In this document: positions 1 to 8,803 of the stretch, one piece after another
Layout of the letters: every line of letters begins with the position of its first letter
Numbering within the stretch: the first letter of the stretch is position 1
Source: Lumbricus terrestris
Taxonomy: Eukaryota > Annelida > Clitellata > Crassiclitellata > Lumbricidae
DNA length: 64,000 nt
Assembly: GCA_949752735.1 (NCBI GenBank)
Contig: OX457037.1
Location: 64,973,449-65,037,448 of the forward strand
Reading direction: 5' to 3'
Program-made: the position numbers and the translations under genes
The notes under the pieces: model-generated
Seen by the model: the letters and a program-made list of their open reading frames with translations, nothing else
What the model was told of the DNA's origin: nothing
The model's database searches: none

Positions 1-50
1 AAGCTGATGCCTTGCGATTGGCTTTCGAGTGGCGCTTTAGAAGCAGCTAG
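1..50 (+). repeat. 3' end of a LINE, cut by window edge
   Basis: The first ~45 bases match the 3' untranslated end of the LINE at 12487-12535 (shared word GGCTTTCGAGTGGCG). The rest of this copy would lie to the left of the window. No coding part is visible here. Confidence 0.6.
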
Positions 51-119
51 AGGAGCACTTGCCCCTTGAAAACTGACACCTATTTTTCGTTCATTTATTC
101 ATTCGTTTATTCTACGGAC

Positions 120-925
120 CAAAGCTCGAGAGTAGGCCTACGTACCATACGTATTCTATTTTTTGAAAGGTACGTACGTATTTTAACGTACCCTATTTTA
201 GGGTACGTACACCATAAATAAAATACGTTAACCACGTCATTGCTCATTATAAGAATGTTCAATTTAATTTAAGCAAACATATTAACACTCACCACCCAGT
301 ATACGGCATAGTAAATTGCTGCAATGCTATATTGTAGGTCTATATGTTTATCCAGCATACATTGCACTTAATGCACTAATGTCAGTCAGTCGTCTCAGTT
401 CTGCTCCAGCACTTCAAAGATGTGTTCTTATGCGATTGCCTGATCCAACCCAGAACTGCTTTTCAAAAAATTTGCATTCAATCAAATGATTGTTTTTCGC
501 ATTTTTCAAAACTTTCACGTGCGTCCATTCCTTCCCAGGTTCTGGGCATCGCTGATTCGCTGACTGATGCGTAGGCTATATCTATATAGCCTACTGCAAC
601 TTTCGAGTTAGGCTACACCAATTTGCAAACCAGCGACGTGTACTTAGCTCTCATCTCACCAAGACAGTACAATTTGAATTAAATTAATTATAACCAAAGA
701 ATTTATCGAATTAAATTTACTGCTACGCTACCGGAAGTACCGGTTTCAATGACGCATAGGCCTACAGTTGACGTCAGATTATACGTTGGCTATGGGTCGT
801 TGAGTAAACCATGCATAAATAAAATTTTCCTGTATGGTACGTACCATACGCGTATTCTATTTTTTGAAAGGTACGAACGTATTTTAACGTATTCTATTTT
901 AGGGTACGCGTACCCTCGAGCTTTG
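120..925. mobile_element. hAT-like non-autonomous DNA transposon
   Basis: The ends are inverted copies of CAAAGCTCGAG, and the element is flanked on both sides by the exact 8-bp duplication CTACGGAC (112-119 and 926-933). An 8-bp duplication is typical of hAT elements. Inside, a segment of about 75 bp lies just inside the left end (about 138-215) and again as a direct copy just inside the right end (about 835-915). No transposase reading frame is present, so the 806-bp element depends on another copy to move. Confidence 0.8.
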
Positions 926-933
926 CTACGGAC

Positions 934-1925
934 TTATATAGCGCACCTTTAAGGAACTAATTTTGACATCTACTTTTTGATTTTTAACAAAATTCTAAGG
1001 AAACTAATCATTATTGAAAATTATACACAAAATGAAACTGAGAAATTTGCATAAGAAACCTCTTTGAAAAGTATACCCGTATTCTTAATTTCCAGCTTTG
1101 CATTTTTTCAAGCGCCTGCTAAGTAATAAAAAATTTGACCATGACTATCGTAAAAATTTTGCGCCCCCCCCTGACAAAATTTCTGCGGGCTCCCATGGCT
1201 GAGCATGATGTAGAGATTTTGAGTTGCACATAGCTGACGTGTTTGACACCATCGCCTTTCATGCTAATTTATAATAGGTAGGTAATTTACAATTATAGCT
1301 AATAAAGACAGTGTAATTTATGTCCACTCTTGACAGCACTTTCTGTGTCAAATGTTTGACTCTGTGTTCATTCTTTCAACTCTAAAAGTATACTTTTAAT
1401 GGGACAAATTTTATATTATGAAATAGACAACAATGTGAGTAGGCTTCACTAGGCAGTCAATTATGATGCTCTCTTTAGAAGTTGTTTAAAAGCTGCTCTT
1501 TGATTCCTGTGTGGTAATAAGTAATTTCATAGATCTTCGAAAATTATTACCTCAATAATTTCAACATTTATTTTAATTCATTTCTTTACAGCAGCTCTTG
1601 ATAAATTCTGTCTGTGATGCTCTGTGTCATTCTGCTCTGATTGCCACAATAAACGAAAATATCATTAGTATTTTTCTTTAGTTAATCTATTATTGAGATC
1701 CTTGGCCGTGTTATATCAGAATTTGTGTTAAAGTTAAGCATGTAACAAAGAGCCTTTAGTGTAACAAAGGATTCCTGTAGATAGAAATAAGACCTATCAA
1801 AAGAACATAGCAATGTGTTGGCTTACTAGCATAGGTTTAAGGTCATCGATTTCCAGGGGCTTCTATCCCCCCTAAGCAACCGGGGCAATCCATCTTCTTC
1901 CCCACTTTTCTGGACCGGCCTTCCT
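934..1925. other. No gene seen
   Basis: AT-rich sequence with no reading frame or splice pattern that I can support. A C-rich patch near 1164-1190 resembles the C-rich inner edge of hAT ends seen elsewhere in the window, but no partner end was found. Confidence 0.5.
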
Positions 1926-1984
1926 CTATGTATGCAATATAATGTAATCTAGCGCATGCCCTCCTCTAGTGTGGGAATGAAGGT

Positions 1985-2190
1985 TTGTTTGGAGAGGGAC
2001 AAACGAGCAGCCAGCAGACGATCGCCGAAGCATGTGTAGCGCCAAGAAGGGACCTGGTATGGGGAGGGAATGTGCCCCTCCCCATAAGAAAATTTTGCGA
2101 TTTCCGCATTGCAATTTCAGCATTTTAAGCTGTCCTCTTAGCAAAATTACTCTACTGTTTCAGTGGAGAAATTGCTGCCAAAAATTGGGC
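1985..2190 (-). repeat. Diverged relic of the 86-bp-repeat element
   Basis: The order of words (GGGGAGGG, CCCCTCCCC, then a TTGCAATTTCAGCATTTTAA-type unit and a TTTCAGTGG unit) follows the element at 33767-34693 in the same orientation. There is only about one copy of the 86-bp unit, with many substitutions, so it is an older insertion. No target duplication could be assigned. Confidence 0.55.
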
Positions 2191-2204
2191 AGCCATATGT
2201 TTTT

Positions 2205-2290
2205 GCGCCTCTGATCAGTGTGCACTCGAGAGGCGTTACATAAATTTTTAGAGCACAATACAATACAATAAAATACAATGTAGGTCCTAC
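2205..2290 (+). repeat. LINE/SINE 3' tail
   Basis: A GTGCACTCGAGAGGCGTTACAT motif runs into an (ACAAT)n-type tail. The same ending recurs near 8235-8310 and 44160-44225, so it is the 3' end of a dispersed retroelement family. The body is missing. Confidence 0.5.
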
Positions 2291-2294
2291 ATTG

Positions 2295-3085
2295 TAAGCC
2301 AACGTAATAATGATGTTGCTTTACTAAGTGTTCAAGGACCAAATTTTACTGTCTGAAATTTGAAAGATAACATTGGAGAGAAGCCATTTAGTTGTGCAAA
2401 ATAGTATTTGTATTAACATTATTTTTTTTCAATTATAATATGATTGTATTATTTTTTAAAATAGGAAAAACATAATTATAATCATGTAATAGGAAATTTT
2501 TTATAGTATATTATAGCTGTTATAGCAGTTCATTCAAAAATGCAGATAGTAGCCTAACTAAAAACTCAAAGTGTATAAAGTGTATACATTTTGCCAAAAA
2601 CTATTAGGCCTACCATTTTGTCCAAATTTATATGGAGGGGAAGTATTTTCTGGAGGGATCTTCCTTTACTATCTTCCTTTAGTGATGCCTAGATTGAACG
2701 CTGCCCTCCATGTCCGACCTTCCCCCCAACCGACGTGAATTTTGGCTGTCTTCTGATCCCCCCCTATTTTTCACTGGGCGCAAGCTGCGCCCGCCATGTA
2801 TAGGGATAGAAGCCCCTGTCGATCTCAAGGACTCACGCGTCAAATATTATTGTGATGGTCAATTGTTCATAAAAAATATAATAAACCATTTTCATCGTTG
2901 TAGAAGTTAGGCATACTAGTCTTGTCAGTTGTGCTTGAGTAAAAGAATGTAGTCTTTCTGCCAAAACTAGTCATAGGCAAAAAATGTGACTAAATTGTCC
3001 TTATACTCAAAAAGACGATGATATTTCGTAAAATCAAAAACTTCAAACACGTTGTGCTAGTCCTAAATATTTTTCAATCGGGATA
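2295..3085. other. No gene seen
   Basis: AT-rich sequence with T runs around 2400-2460. The short frame at 2710-2910 has no recognisable similarity and no splice context. Confidence 0.4.
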
Positions 3086-3235
3086 ATTTTTGGGCTCTTT
3101 CAGTCTTTTACCAAGTGGCACCAAATGGTGGGTTGGAGAAAGAATAAAACTGAAGTTGAAAATTTGCCATTACAGATGCGACCCCCCTAATATGCACACA
3201 TGCATATGCATAAATGCAAGCATATGCATTATGCA

Positions 3236-3281
3236 ATTATGCATACATACATACACATGCATACATACATACATATATACA

Positions 3282-3315
<34 letters not shown>

Positions 3316-3320
3316 CATTC
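3236..3320. repeat. (CATA)n microsatellite
   Basis: A tetranucleotide run of CATA/TACA units with a few interruptions. It produces spurious tyrosine/histidine-rich open frames in several phases. Confidence 0.95.
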
Positions 3321-3331
3321 ATAAAAACATT

Positions 3332-3404
3332 AGTTGCGCGCTTTTGTCTGCGCGCATTTGTCTGCGCGCATTTGTCTGCGCGCTTTTGTCCTGCGCGCTT
3401 TGGT
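3332..3404. repeat. 14-bp tandem repeat with GCGCGC cores
   Basis: About five copies of a 14-15 bp unit, GCGCGCWTTTGTCT, directly after the CATA microsatellite. Each unit carries an alternating GCGCGC hexamer in otherwise AT-rich DNA. Confidence 0.85.
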
Positions 3405-3747
3405 TGCCGTGCCGGATTTAGGTTTTATTGCATGGGGGGCGAGGAGAATTTCAAGAGGGCGCCTGTACTTACATAGTTAAAAACAGTAAATTAATATTCG
3501 TCCGATTTAGCCGAATACATCAAACAGAATCAAGAATCTAAAACAGAAACTTTTTAAACTTGTGCACTTGACTACTTTCAAGAGTTACATAAATTTATGT
3601 TTAGGCTATAATTAGCCTATATAACAAATATTTATTAATGTTATTTATTGGATATTGATCCAGGTAAACGTGTGGGCCTATTTTAGCGTCGTAAATTATT
3701 CGCTATTGCATGGGTTTCAGCATGGGTCGAGTGCAAGTCGCATTGGG

Positions 3748-4449
3748 GGTGCGCGGACGATTGATCACCGGGCGGTTGATCACCGGTCTAGTTGTCATTG
3801 CAATTTATTAACTAAGGATGAAAGAGAAATGTCGTAATTAGCCTACCGCTGGTAAAGATCAACATTTAGCCTATATAAAACGATATGACGCAGACTCAAT
3901 CTACCACATAATGTATTAAATTTGTAATGGAATTATAAGAAGTGAAATGTGAAAATATACTGAAACGGCAAGCGTTATTAAAATGGCAACTAATCAGATA
4001 AATCTGGAACTACACGCAAGTAGGCTAAGTAAGAGCATTTGTTTATCCTTTCTACAAAACCCTTTTTATACAACAACAAGAACTGAGGGTTTTGGGTAAA
4101 GCATGAGACAAGCCAATCAGGCCTAATTTGACGTAGCACTTTGATGGACTGCGATAGGCCTTTAATCGTAAAGAACAAAAGACGTTTATTTGGATGCCTA
4201 CTTTATATTCTGATGTTCTATTTGCTGTGTGTATAATCAAGAATTTACAGAAGCCGACGATGTTTATCTTTACTAGCGGTAATTACGACATTTCTCTTTC
4301 ATCCTCAGTTAATAAATTGCAGTGACCACTAGACCGGTGATCAATCGTCCGGTGATCAATCAGTCGATGATCAAGCGTCCGCAGTGATCAATCGTCCGGT
4401 GATCAACCGTCCGGTGAAGAACCGTCCGGTGATCAATCGTCCTAGAACC
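3748..4449. mobile_element. Foldback element with 15-bp tandem repeats in its arms
   Basis: The arms 3755-3870 and 4262-4440 are inverted copies of each other. Each begins with tandem 15-bp units of the type GGTGATCAATCGTCC: about two on the left and more than six on the right. A longer unique stretch follows inside. The flanks are GCATTGGG (3740-3747) and GCATTGAG (4450-4457), an 8-bp duplication with one mismatch. Inverted arms made of 15-bp repeats plus an 8-bp duplication are the layout described for sea-urchin TU foldback elements. No protein is encoded. Confidence 0.75.
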
Positions 4450-4457
4450 GCATTGAG

Positions 4458-5390
4458 GCGGCCCGTGTAAAAATCTGTGTAAAGTTCTGTGACACTATGG
4501 CAAGGGAATGAAAATTCATAGTGAAAAAAATGGCTTGTCGCCCCCCGCCCACCATGGAGACCAGGGTGTGTGGGGGGCGAAAACCCATTTTCCTCTGGCC
4601 CCATGGTGGTAGAGATTCGCCAACCCCTACACCGGGTACTTCTGATGGCCCTCTGTCTATAGGTAGGCTACAAAGTTTCGGATGAATTGCTGAGTCTTAG
4701 TGCATTTTGGGGGGGTTTCGCCCCCACCCTACCCCATGGTGGTAGAAAATCGCCAACTCATCGTTGGGGTGTCTCCTGCTGAGACCTACACAGTAGTGAA
4801 GGTTTGGAGTGAAAAGCTCAAAAACTGTGGAAATGCATCCCGGTCAAACAGACAGACAAAATCTTCTCTCAAATCTTCTCAAGTTAGGCCTATATAGATT
4901 GATAAATTATGTACCTGTTGCCATCTGTTTTTCTTCTAGTCTATTCGTCATTACTCATTAAGCTACATATTCTTAATTAACAATAAATTAAGTATGATTA
5001 ATTGATTATTAGTAATTAGGCAATTGTTCATTATTACTAATTATTAGTCTGATCTACTCAGATTTATTCATTCATAATCCCAAATTTCCAAGTTAAATTC
5101 CTACAAAAATTCTTAATCTCCGAGTAGCGATTACCTTTCAATTATAAATCAGATGTCAAATTTAGATCGTTGAAAGATTTAAAATATTCAACCAAACCTC
5201 TGCAGAAAATCAACACATGACGAGGAACTGCCAAGAGCAGCAAGTAGACGATAGGTCAGGGTTGTTTACGATATCCGGTTTAATAAAACATCATTTATTT
5301 AATATAAATATAACGGCAAGTTAATGTTTTTCATATACGCAATGCGGCAATGGACCATACTCTAGTAATAAATAAAAATAAGTAGGCCTA
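4458..5390. other. No gene seen; a partial internal duplication
   Basis: The phrase CCATGGTGGTAGA followed by TCGCCAAC occurs at about 4600 and again at about 4734, each next to a C/G run. This suggests a degraded repeat. From 4900 on the sequence is AT-rich without features. Confidence 0.4.
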
Positions 5391-5643
5391 ATCAGGCGCG
5401 GATTTAGAGGGGGGCGGAGCCGGCGTACGCCCCCCCTAAAAAATATAATTGCAATTTGGGAATAGGATGTTTGAAGTAGCTGGACCGGCAGAATGGAGCT
5501 CTCTTACCGGAGCTCTCTTATCTAACTTACCTGAGTTGCTAGCAGACGTTGCCCACGTGACCAATGACTTTTGCCGTGACGCCATTCACAAAGTTCATGT
5601 ACAGACAAAATTTACGTAAATAGAAATTGGTCAATTTAAAAAT

Positions 5644-5892
5644 ATGTCGAGTGGTACGCCGTCAAAACGGCTTAAACAAGCAGTTTTATCATTCGCGAAT
5701 AAGCCGACTGCCGTTGGTATAAGACATAAGCCTATCTTAGGCCTAAATCTCAAAAGATGGCAGTTGATTATCATTATAATTTTGAAGTTCGTCGTGCTGA
5801 TTATAGCCGCCGAAAGCGTTCAGCTGCCGATATTATGGACAAAAGCAAATCAAGGATATAGAACTAGGCCTACTCATATAATCATTCTCTGA
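5644..5892 (+). pseudogene. N-terminal fragment of a transposon-type protein
   Basis: 82 residues beginning MSSGTPSKRLKQAVLSFANK. Basic openings ending in a 'LSFF-K' type motif are common at the start of hAT/ZMYM-type transposon proteins. The frame runs into hydrophobic, low-complexity sequence and stops, so only the first ~30 residues look real. Its place inside hAT-like ends fits, but the assignment is weak. Confidence 0.3.
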
Positions 5893-6204
5893 ACGCTCAG
5901 TGGCGTGCGGTCCATGGATGAGGCGCATCCCTTGCTTATTGAATCTATTGTTATATAAATACTAGTGTATTCAATTTCTATCATTACTATGCTAATTATC
6001 GTATGAAAAATTGGCATCGACTATGTTATTTTTATTTGGGGGCAGAAAGTGGAGGGGCAAATTCCCAGGGGCCCGGCGGTGTGAGGGGGGCCCGGAGTGC
6101 CCGGGGAAAAAGTAAACAATGTAAGAAGTTTAACAAATACGAAGACATTCTGCATGTAGAATTGCGAGTTTGAAAATTATTATTATTATACATTTATCAA
6201 TGAT

Positions 6205-6398
6205 ATTGCAATATTTCAGCATTTGCACCAGAACATTTGCCATTTCAAAACAACATAGTGTCATTAAATCCCAAAGAAGATAGCAATTGTCTATTTTCAT
6301 CAATTTCTGACCAAATGAAGCTATGTCTCTGCAAAAACATAAGTCCAGCTACAATAAGAAGTGACATCGTTCAGTATCTTTGGGACCGACGTGATAGT
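6205..6398 (+). pseudogene. OTU-like protease fragment, interrupted by an insertion
   Basis: An open stretch preceded by a usable splice acceptor (ATATTTCAG) reads NPKEDSNCLFSSISDQM and then SDIVQYLWDRRDS. OTU deubiquitinase-like domains carry a D-x-N-C-x-F/L motif with the catalytic Cys before a helix, followed further on by a 'lR..iv.yl' helix. Here the Cys is kept and the usual D-G before N is D-S. The frame is cut at 6399 by a miniature transposon. After that element the duplicated 9 bases let the frame continue about 14 residues to a TAG near 7458. The His half of the domain is absent. OTU modules are known passengers of some eukaryotic transposons. Confidence 0.45.
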
Positions 6399-7406
6399 CA
6401 GTGTTTAATCTAGACGTCTCTGGGGGGGAAAGCTCCCCCCCAGGATTGACATTTCCCCCCCAGAAAAATTTGACGACATTATATTGGTTTCTAGTTACTG
6501 CTTTCATCATTGTTTTACATGAAGTGTTATAATATACTGTGATATTATTTATTATTATATGATTATAATGACATTATTTTACTACTATAATATATGATAC
6601 TATCATGTTAAGATGACACCTTAAAATGCAGCCATTGCAATGTGGAAATTCAAAAATTTTCTAATAAGTCACTGAAAAAGTACAGCTATTTTGTCAAGAC
6701 GTCACCTTAAAATGCTGCCATTGCAATGTGGAAATTCAAAAAGTTTCTAATGGGTCACTGAAGCAATACAGCTATTTTGTTAAGATGGCCCCTTAAAATG
6801 CTGCCATTGCAATGTGGAAATCCAAAAAATTTCTAATGGGTCACTGAAAAAGTACAGCTATTTTGTCAAGATGACACCTTAAAATGCTGCCATTGTAATG
6901 TGGAAATTCAAAAAGTTTCTAATGGGTCACTGAAACAGTACAGCTATTTTGTTAAGATGACCTCTTAAAATGCTGCCATTGCAATGTGGAAATTCAAAAA
7001 TTTTCTAATGGGTCACTGAAACAGTACAGCTATTTTGTTAAGACGACACCTTAAAATGCTGCCATTGTAATGTGGAAATTCAAAAAGTTTCTAATGGGTC
7101 ACTGAAACAGTACAGCTATTTTGTTAAGACGACACCTTAAAATGCTGTCATTGTAATGTGGAAATTCAAAAAGTTTCTAATGGGTCACTGAAACAGTACA
7201 GCTATTTTGTTAAGACGACACCTTAAAATGCTGCCATTGCAATGTGGAAATTCAAAAAGTTTCAAATCGGGAGGCACATCCCCTCCCCATACCCTTCCCC
7301 CTCCCAGTCTCGGTGCTACGCGCATCACGAGCCTCCTTCGAACGTTCAAATGTCCCCCCCAGAAACCCCAATCCCCCCCAGAGGAGGGGGACTAGATTAA
7401 ACACTG
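6399..7406 (+). mobile_element. Miniature transposon built of 86-bp tandem repeats
   Basis: The ends are inverted CAGTGTTTAATCTAG and CTAGATTAAACACTG. The flanks are exact 9-bp duplications, CGTGATAGT (6390-6398 and 7407-7415). From 6611 to about 7262 there are eight copies of a unit of exactly 86 bp (starts at 6611, 6697, 6783, 6869, 6955, 7041, 7127, 7213). C-rich edges lie on both sides. The CAGTG ends look like hAT, but the duplication is 9 bp, nearer to Mutator or Merlin. No coding capacity. Confidence 0.85.
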
Positions 7407-7461
7407 CGTGATAGTCTTATAAAAAGGATCATTATAGTTTTGCGTGATCTAATTTCATAGG

Positions 7462-7491
<30 letters not shown>
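7462..7491. repeat. (TA)n microsatellite
   Basis: An uninterrupted TA dinucleotide run of about 30 bp just inside the right end of the hAT-like composite. Confidence 0.95.
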
Positions 7492-7494
<3 letters not shown>

Positions 7495-7552
7495 GGGATT
7501 GGATTGGTACTATTTACGCCCCCCCTAACCAAAAATCCTGGATCCGCCTCTG

Positions 7553-8234
7553 CTAATTATGTAAAGAGTGTCAAATTCATGGTGTGATTGCGTAAAGTCG
7601 TTAAAAAATTATAATATTATAATTAACTGGTAAAAGTATGATAATTTAGTTTCCACGAAGGACATTTTAGGTTTAAGTAATAAGTACGGACCGGGCCCGA
7701 GGGGGCGCCATTTCTTACCCAACAGGGACACGGGGGGCGACCAGACCCTCCAGACCTGGACTAAATCCGCCACTGAACATAGCTCCTGCATGTGGTGCGC
7801 GAAAGACTGGATACATTTCCATATTTCCTCGTTTCGGGTTTCTGGCCAGAGGGAGGTGAAGCCATTCTAGGTGTGAGAGAAATGTCGGTAGGCCTACAAC
7901 TGTTACTCTGATTCATGCTGACACTAAGACGTCGGCGCATTTTAGTTCACATTCTTCGCTCATTGCATACATTAAAAGAATAGCAGAATGCACAACGTCG
8001 TAGCCAAATAAAACAAATTAGGCTATTACTTTGGTTTTAAGGTGCAGTCGGCTCTTGGTCTGAGGTATCTTTGCTATCTCATACATCGCCCTCTCTGCCA
8101 CTTTGCTATGTCTTCTTCGATCCACTGATTGGCTTGATATCTTCCACGATCAGTTCAATCCACCTTTCTCTGGTAGTTTTCCGCATCTTTGTCTCAACTC
8201 AAATCTTGTCTTTTTCATGGGATTGCACTCACTG
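7553..8234. other. No gene seen; one orphan hAT end
   Basis: At about 7680-7776 a G/C-rich stretch ends TAAATCCGCCACTG, which is a right-hand hAT terminus (CAGTGGCGGATTTA on the other strand). I found no left partner. The rest has no supported reading frame. Confidence 0.4.
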
Positions 8235-8310
8235 CATGGGAGAGCTTCTCAAAGACTCTTGCTGAGAGAGGCACTTTATAAATAATCAAATACAACACAA
8301 TACAATGCCA
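8235..8310 (+). repeat. LINE/SINE 3' tail
   Basis: GAGAGGCACTTTATAAAT followed by an ACAACACAATACAAT tail, the same type of 3' end as at 2205-2290 and 44160-44225. Confidence 0.5.
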
Positions 8311-8706
8311 TAGAAGCATATTGTAATAGATTCAGATAATTGCAGCTGTAACTTGATGCAAATATAACAAGGATTAAACAGAAAATTTGCTAAAAACTGC
8401 CTGTGAACCTTGCAATTTTCGCCATTGTAGTACAGACGATTTATGATCTCGTTGGGGAGCCACAAGATGTTTTCCAAATGATAAACAATTTTACACAGCG
8501 ACTTACGTATACCAAAGGCAACTTTTCCTCACTCTTAATAGCTGATACGATGGGGGAAAAAATTTCTATCGTGGATCGAGGGAGGAATTAATTAAACACT
8601 GACTAAATGTGTGTGCAATACAGTTGGGATGCAAGCATTATTTTATATGAGATATCGTAAACGTAGGCGAATTGTAAACTGTTATTGTAGGAATTGAGAG
8701 ATCAAA

Positions 8707-8803
8707 ATGGCTAGATATTCATCTCGAAAGGATCAGCTGTGGTATTTTGCTCGAAACCTCGTTGAAGAAGAAACAAAATTAATTCACTTTTCACAGCAGG
8801 AAG
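8707..8803 (+). CDS. CARD/NHL gene exon 1
   Basis: ATG in a good context (aaaATGG) opens 32 codons beginning MARYSSRKDQLWYFARNL and ends at donor GTAATT in phase 1. It has no recognised domain. It is chosen as the first coding exon because its phase fits the acceptor at 9899 and no other ATG upstream of the first CARD is joined by a usable donor. Confidence 0.55.

Larger units (their letters stand above)
5393..7552. mobile_element. hAT-like composite element
   Basis: The left end begins CAGGCGCGGATTTAGAGG. The right end, read on the minus strand, begins CAGAGGCGGATCCAGG; both run into G-rich stretches. CAG-GCGGAT ends are characteristic of one group of invertebrate hAT elements. The flanks share only CTAAT, so the 8-bp duplication is not clean and the two ends may come from different copies. 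Inside are a short N-terminal frame (5644-5892), an OTU-like coding remnant (6205-6398) and a nested miniature element (6399-7406). Confidence 0.5.

Noticed and set aside
3090..3476. 128-codon frame on the + strand
   Set aside because: Most of it is the CATA microsatellite and the GCGCGC repeat in translation.
5899..6110. Separate hAT element starting CAGTGGCGTGCGGTCCATGG
   Set aside because: The left-end motif is convincing, but no inverted partner or duplication was found.
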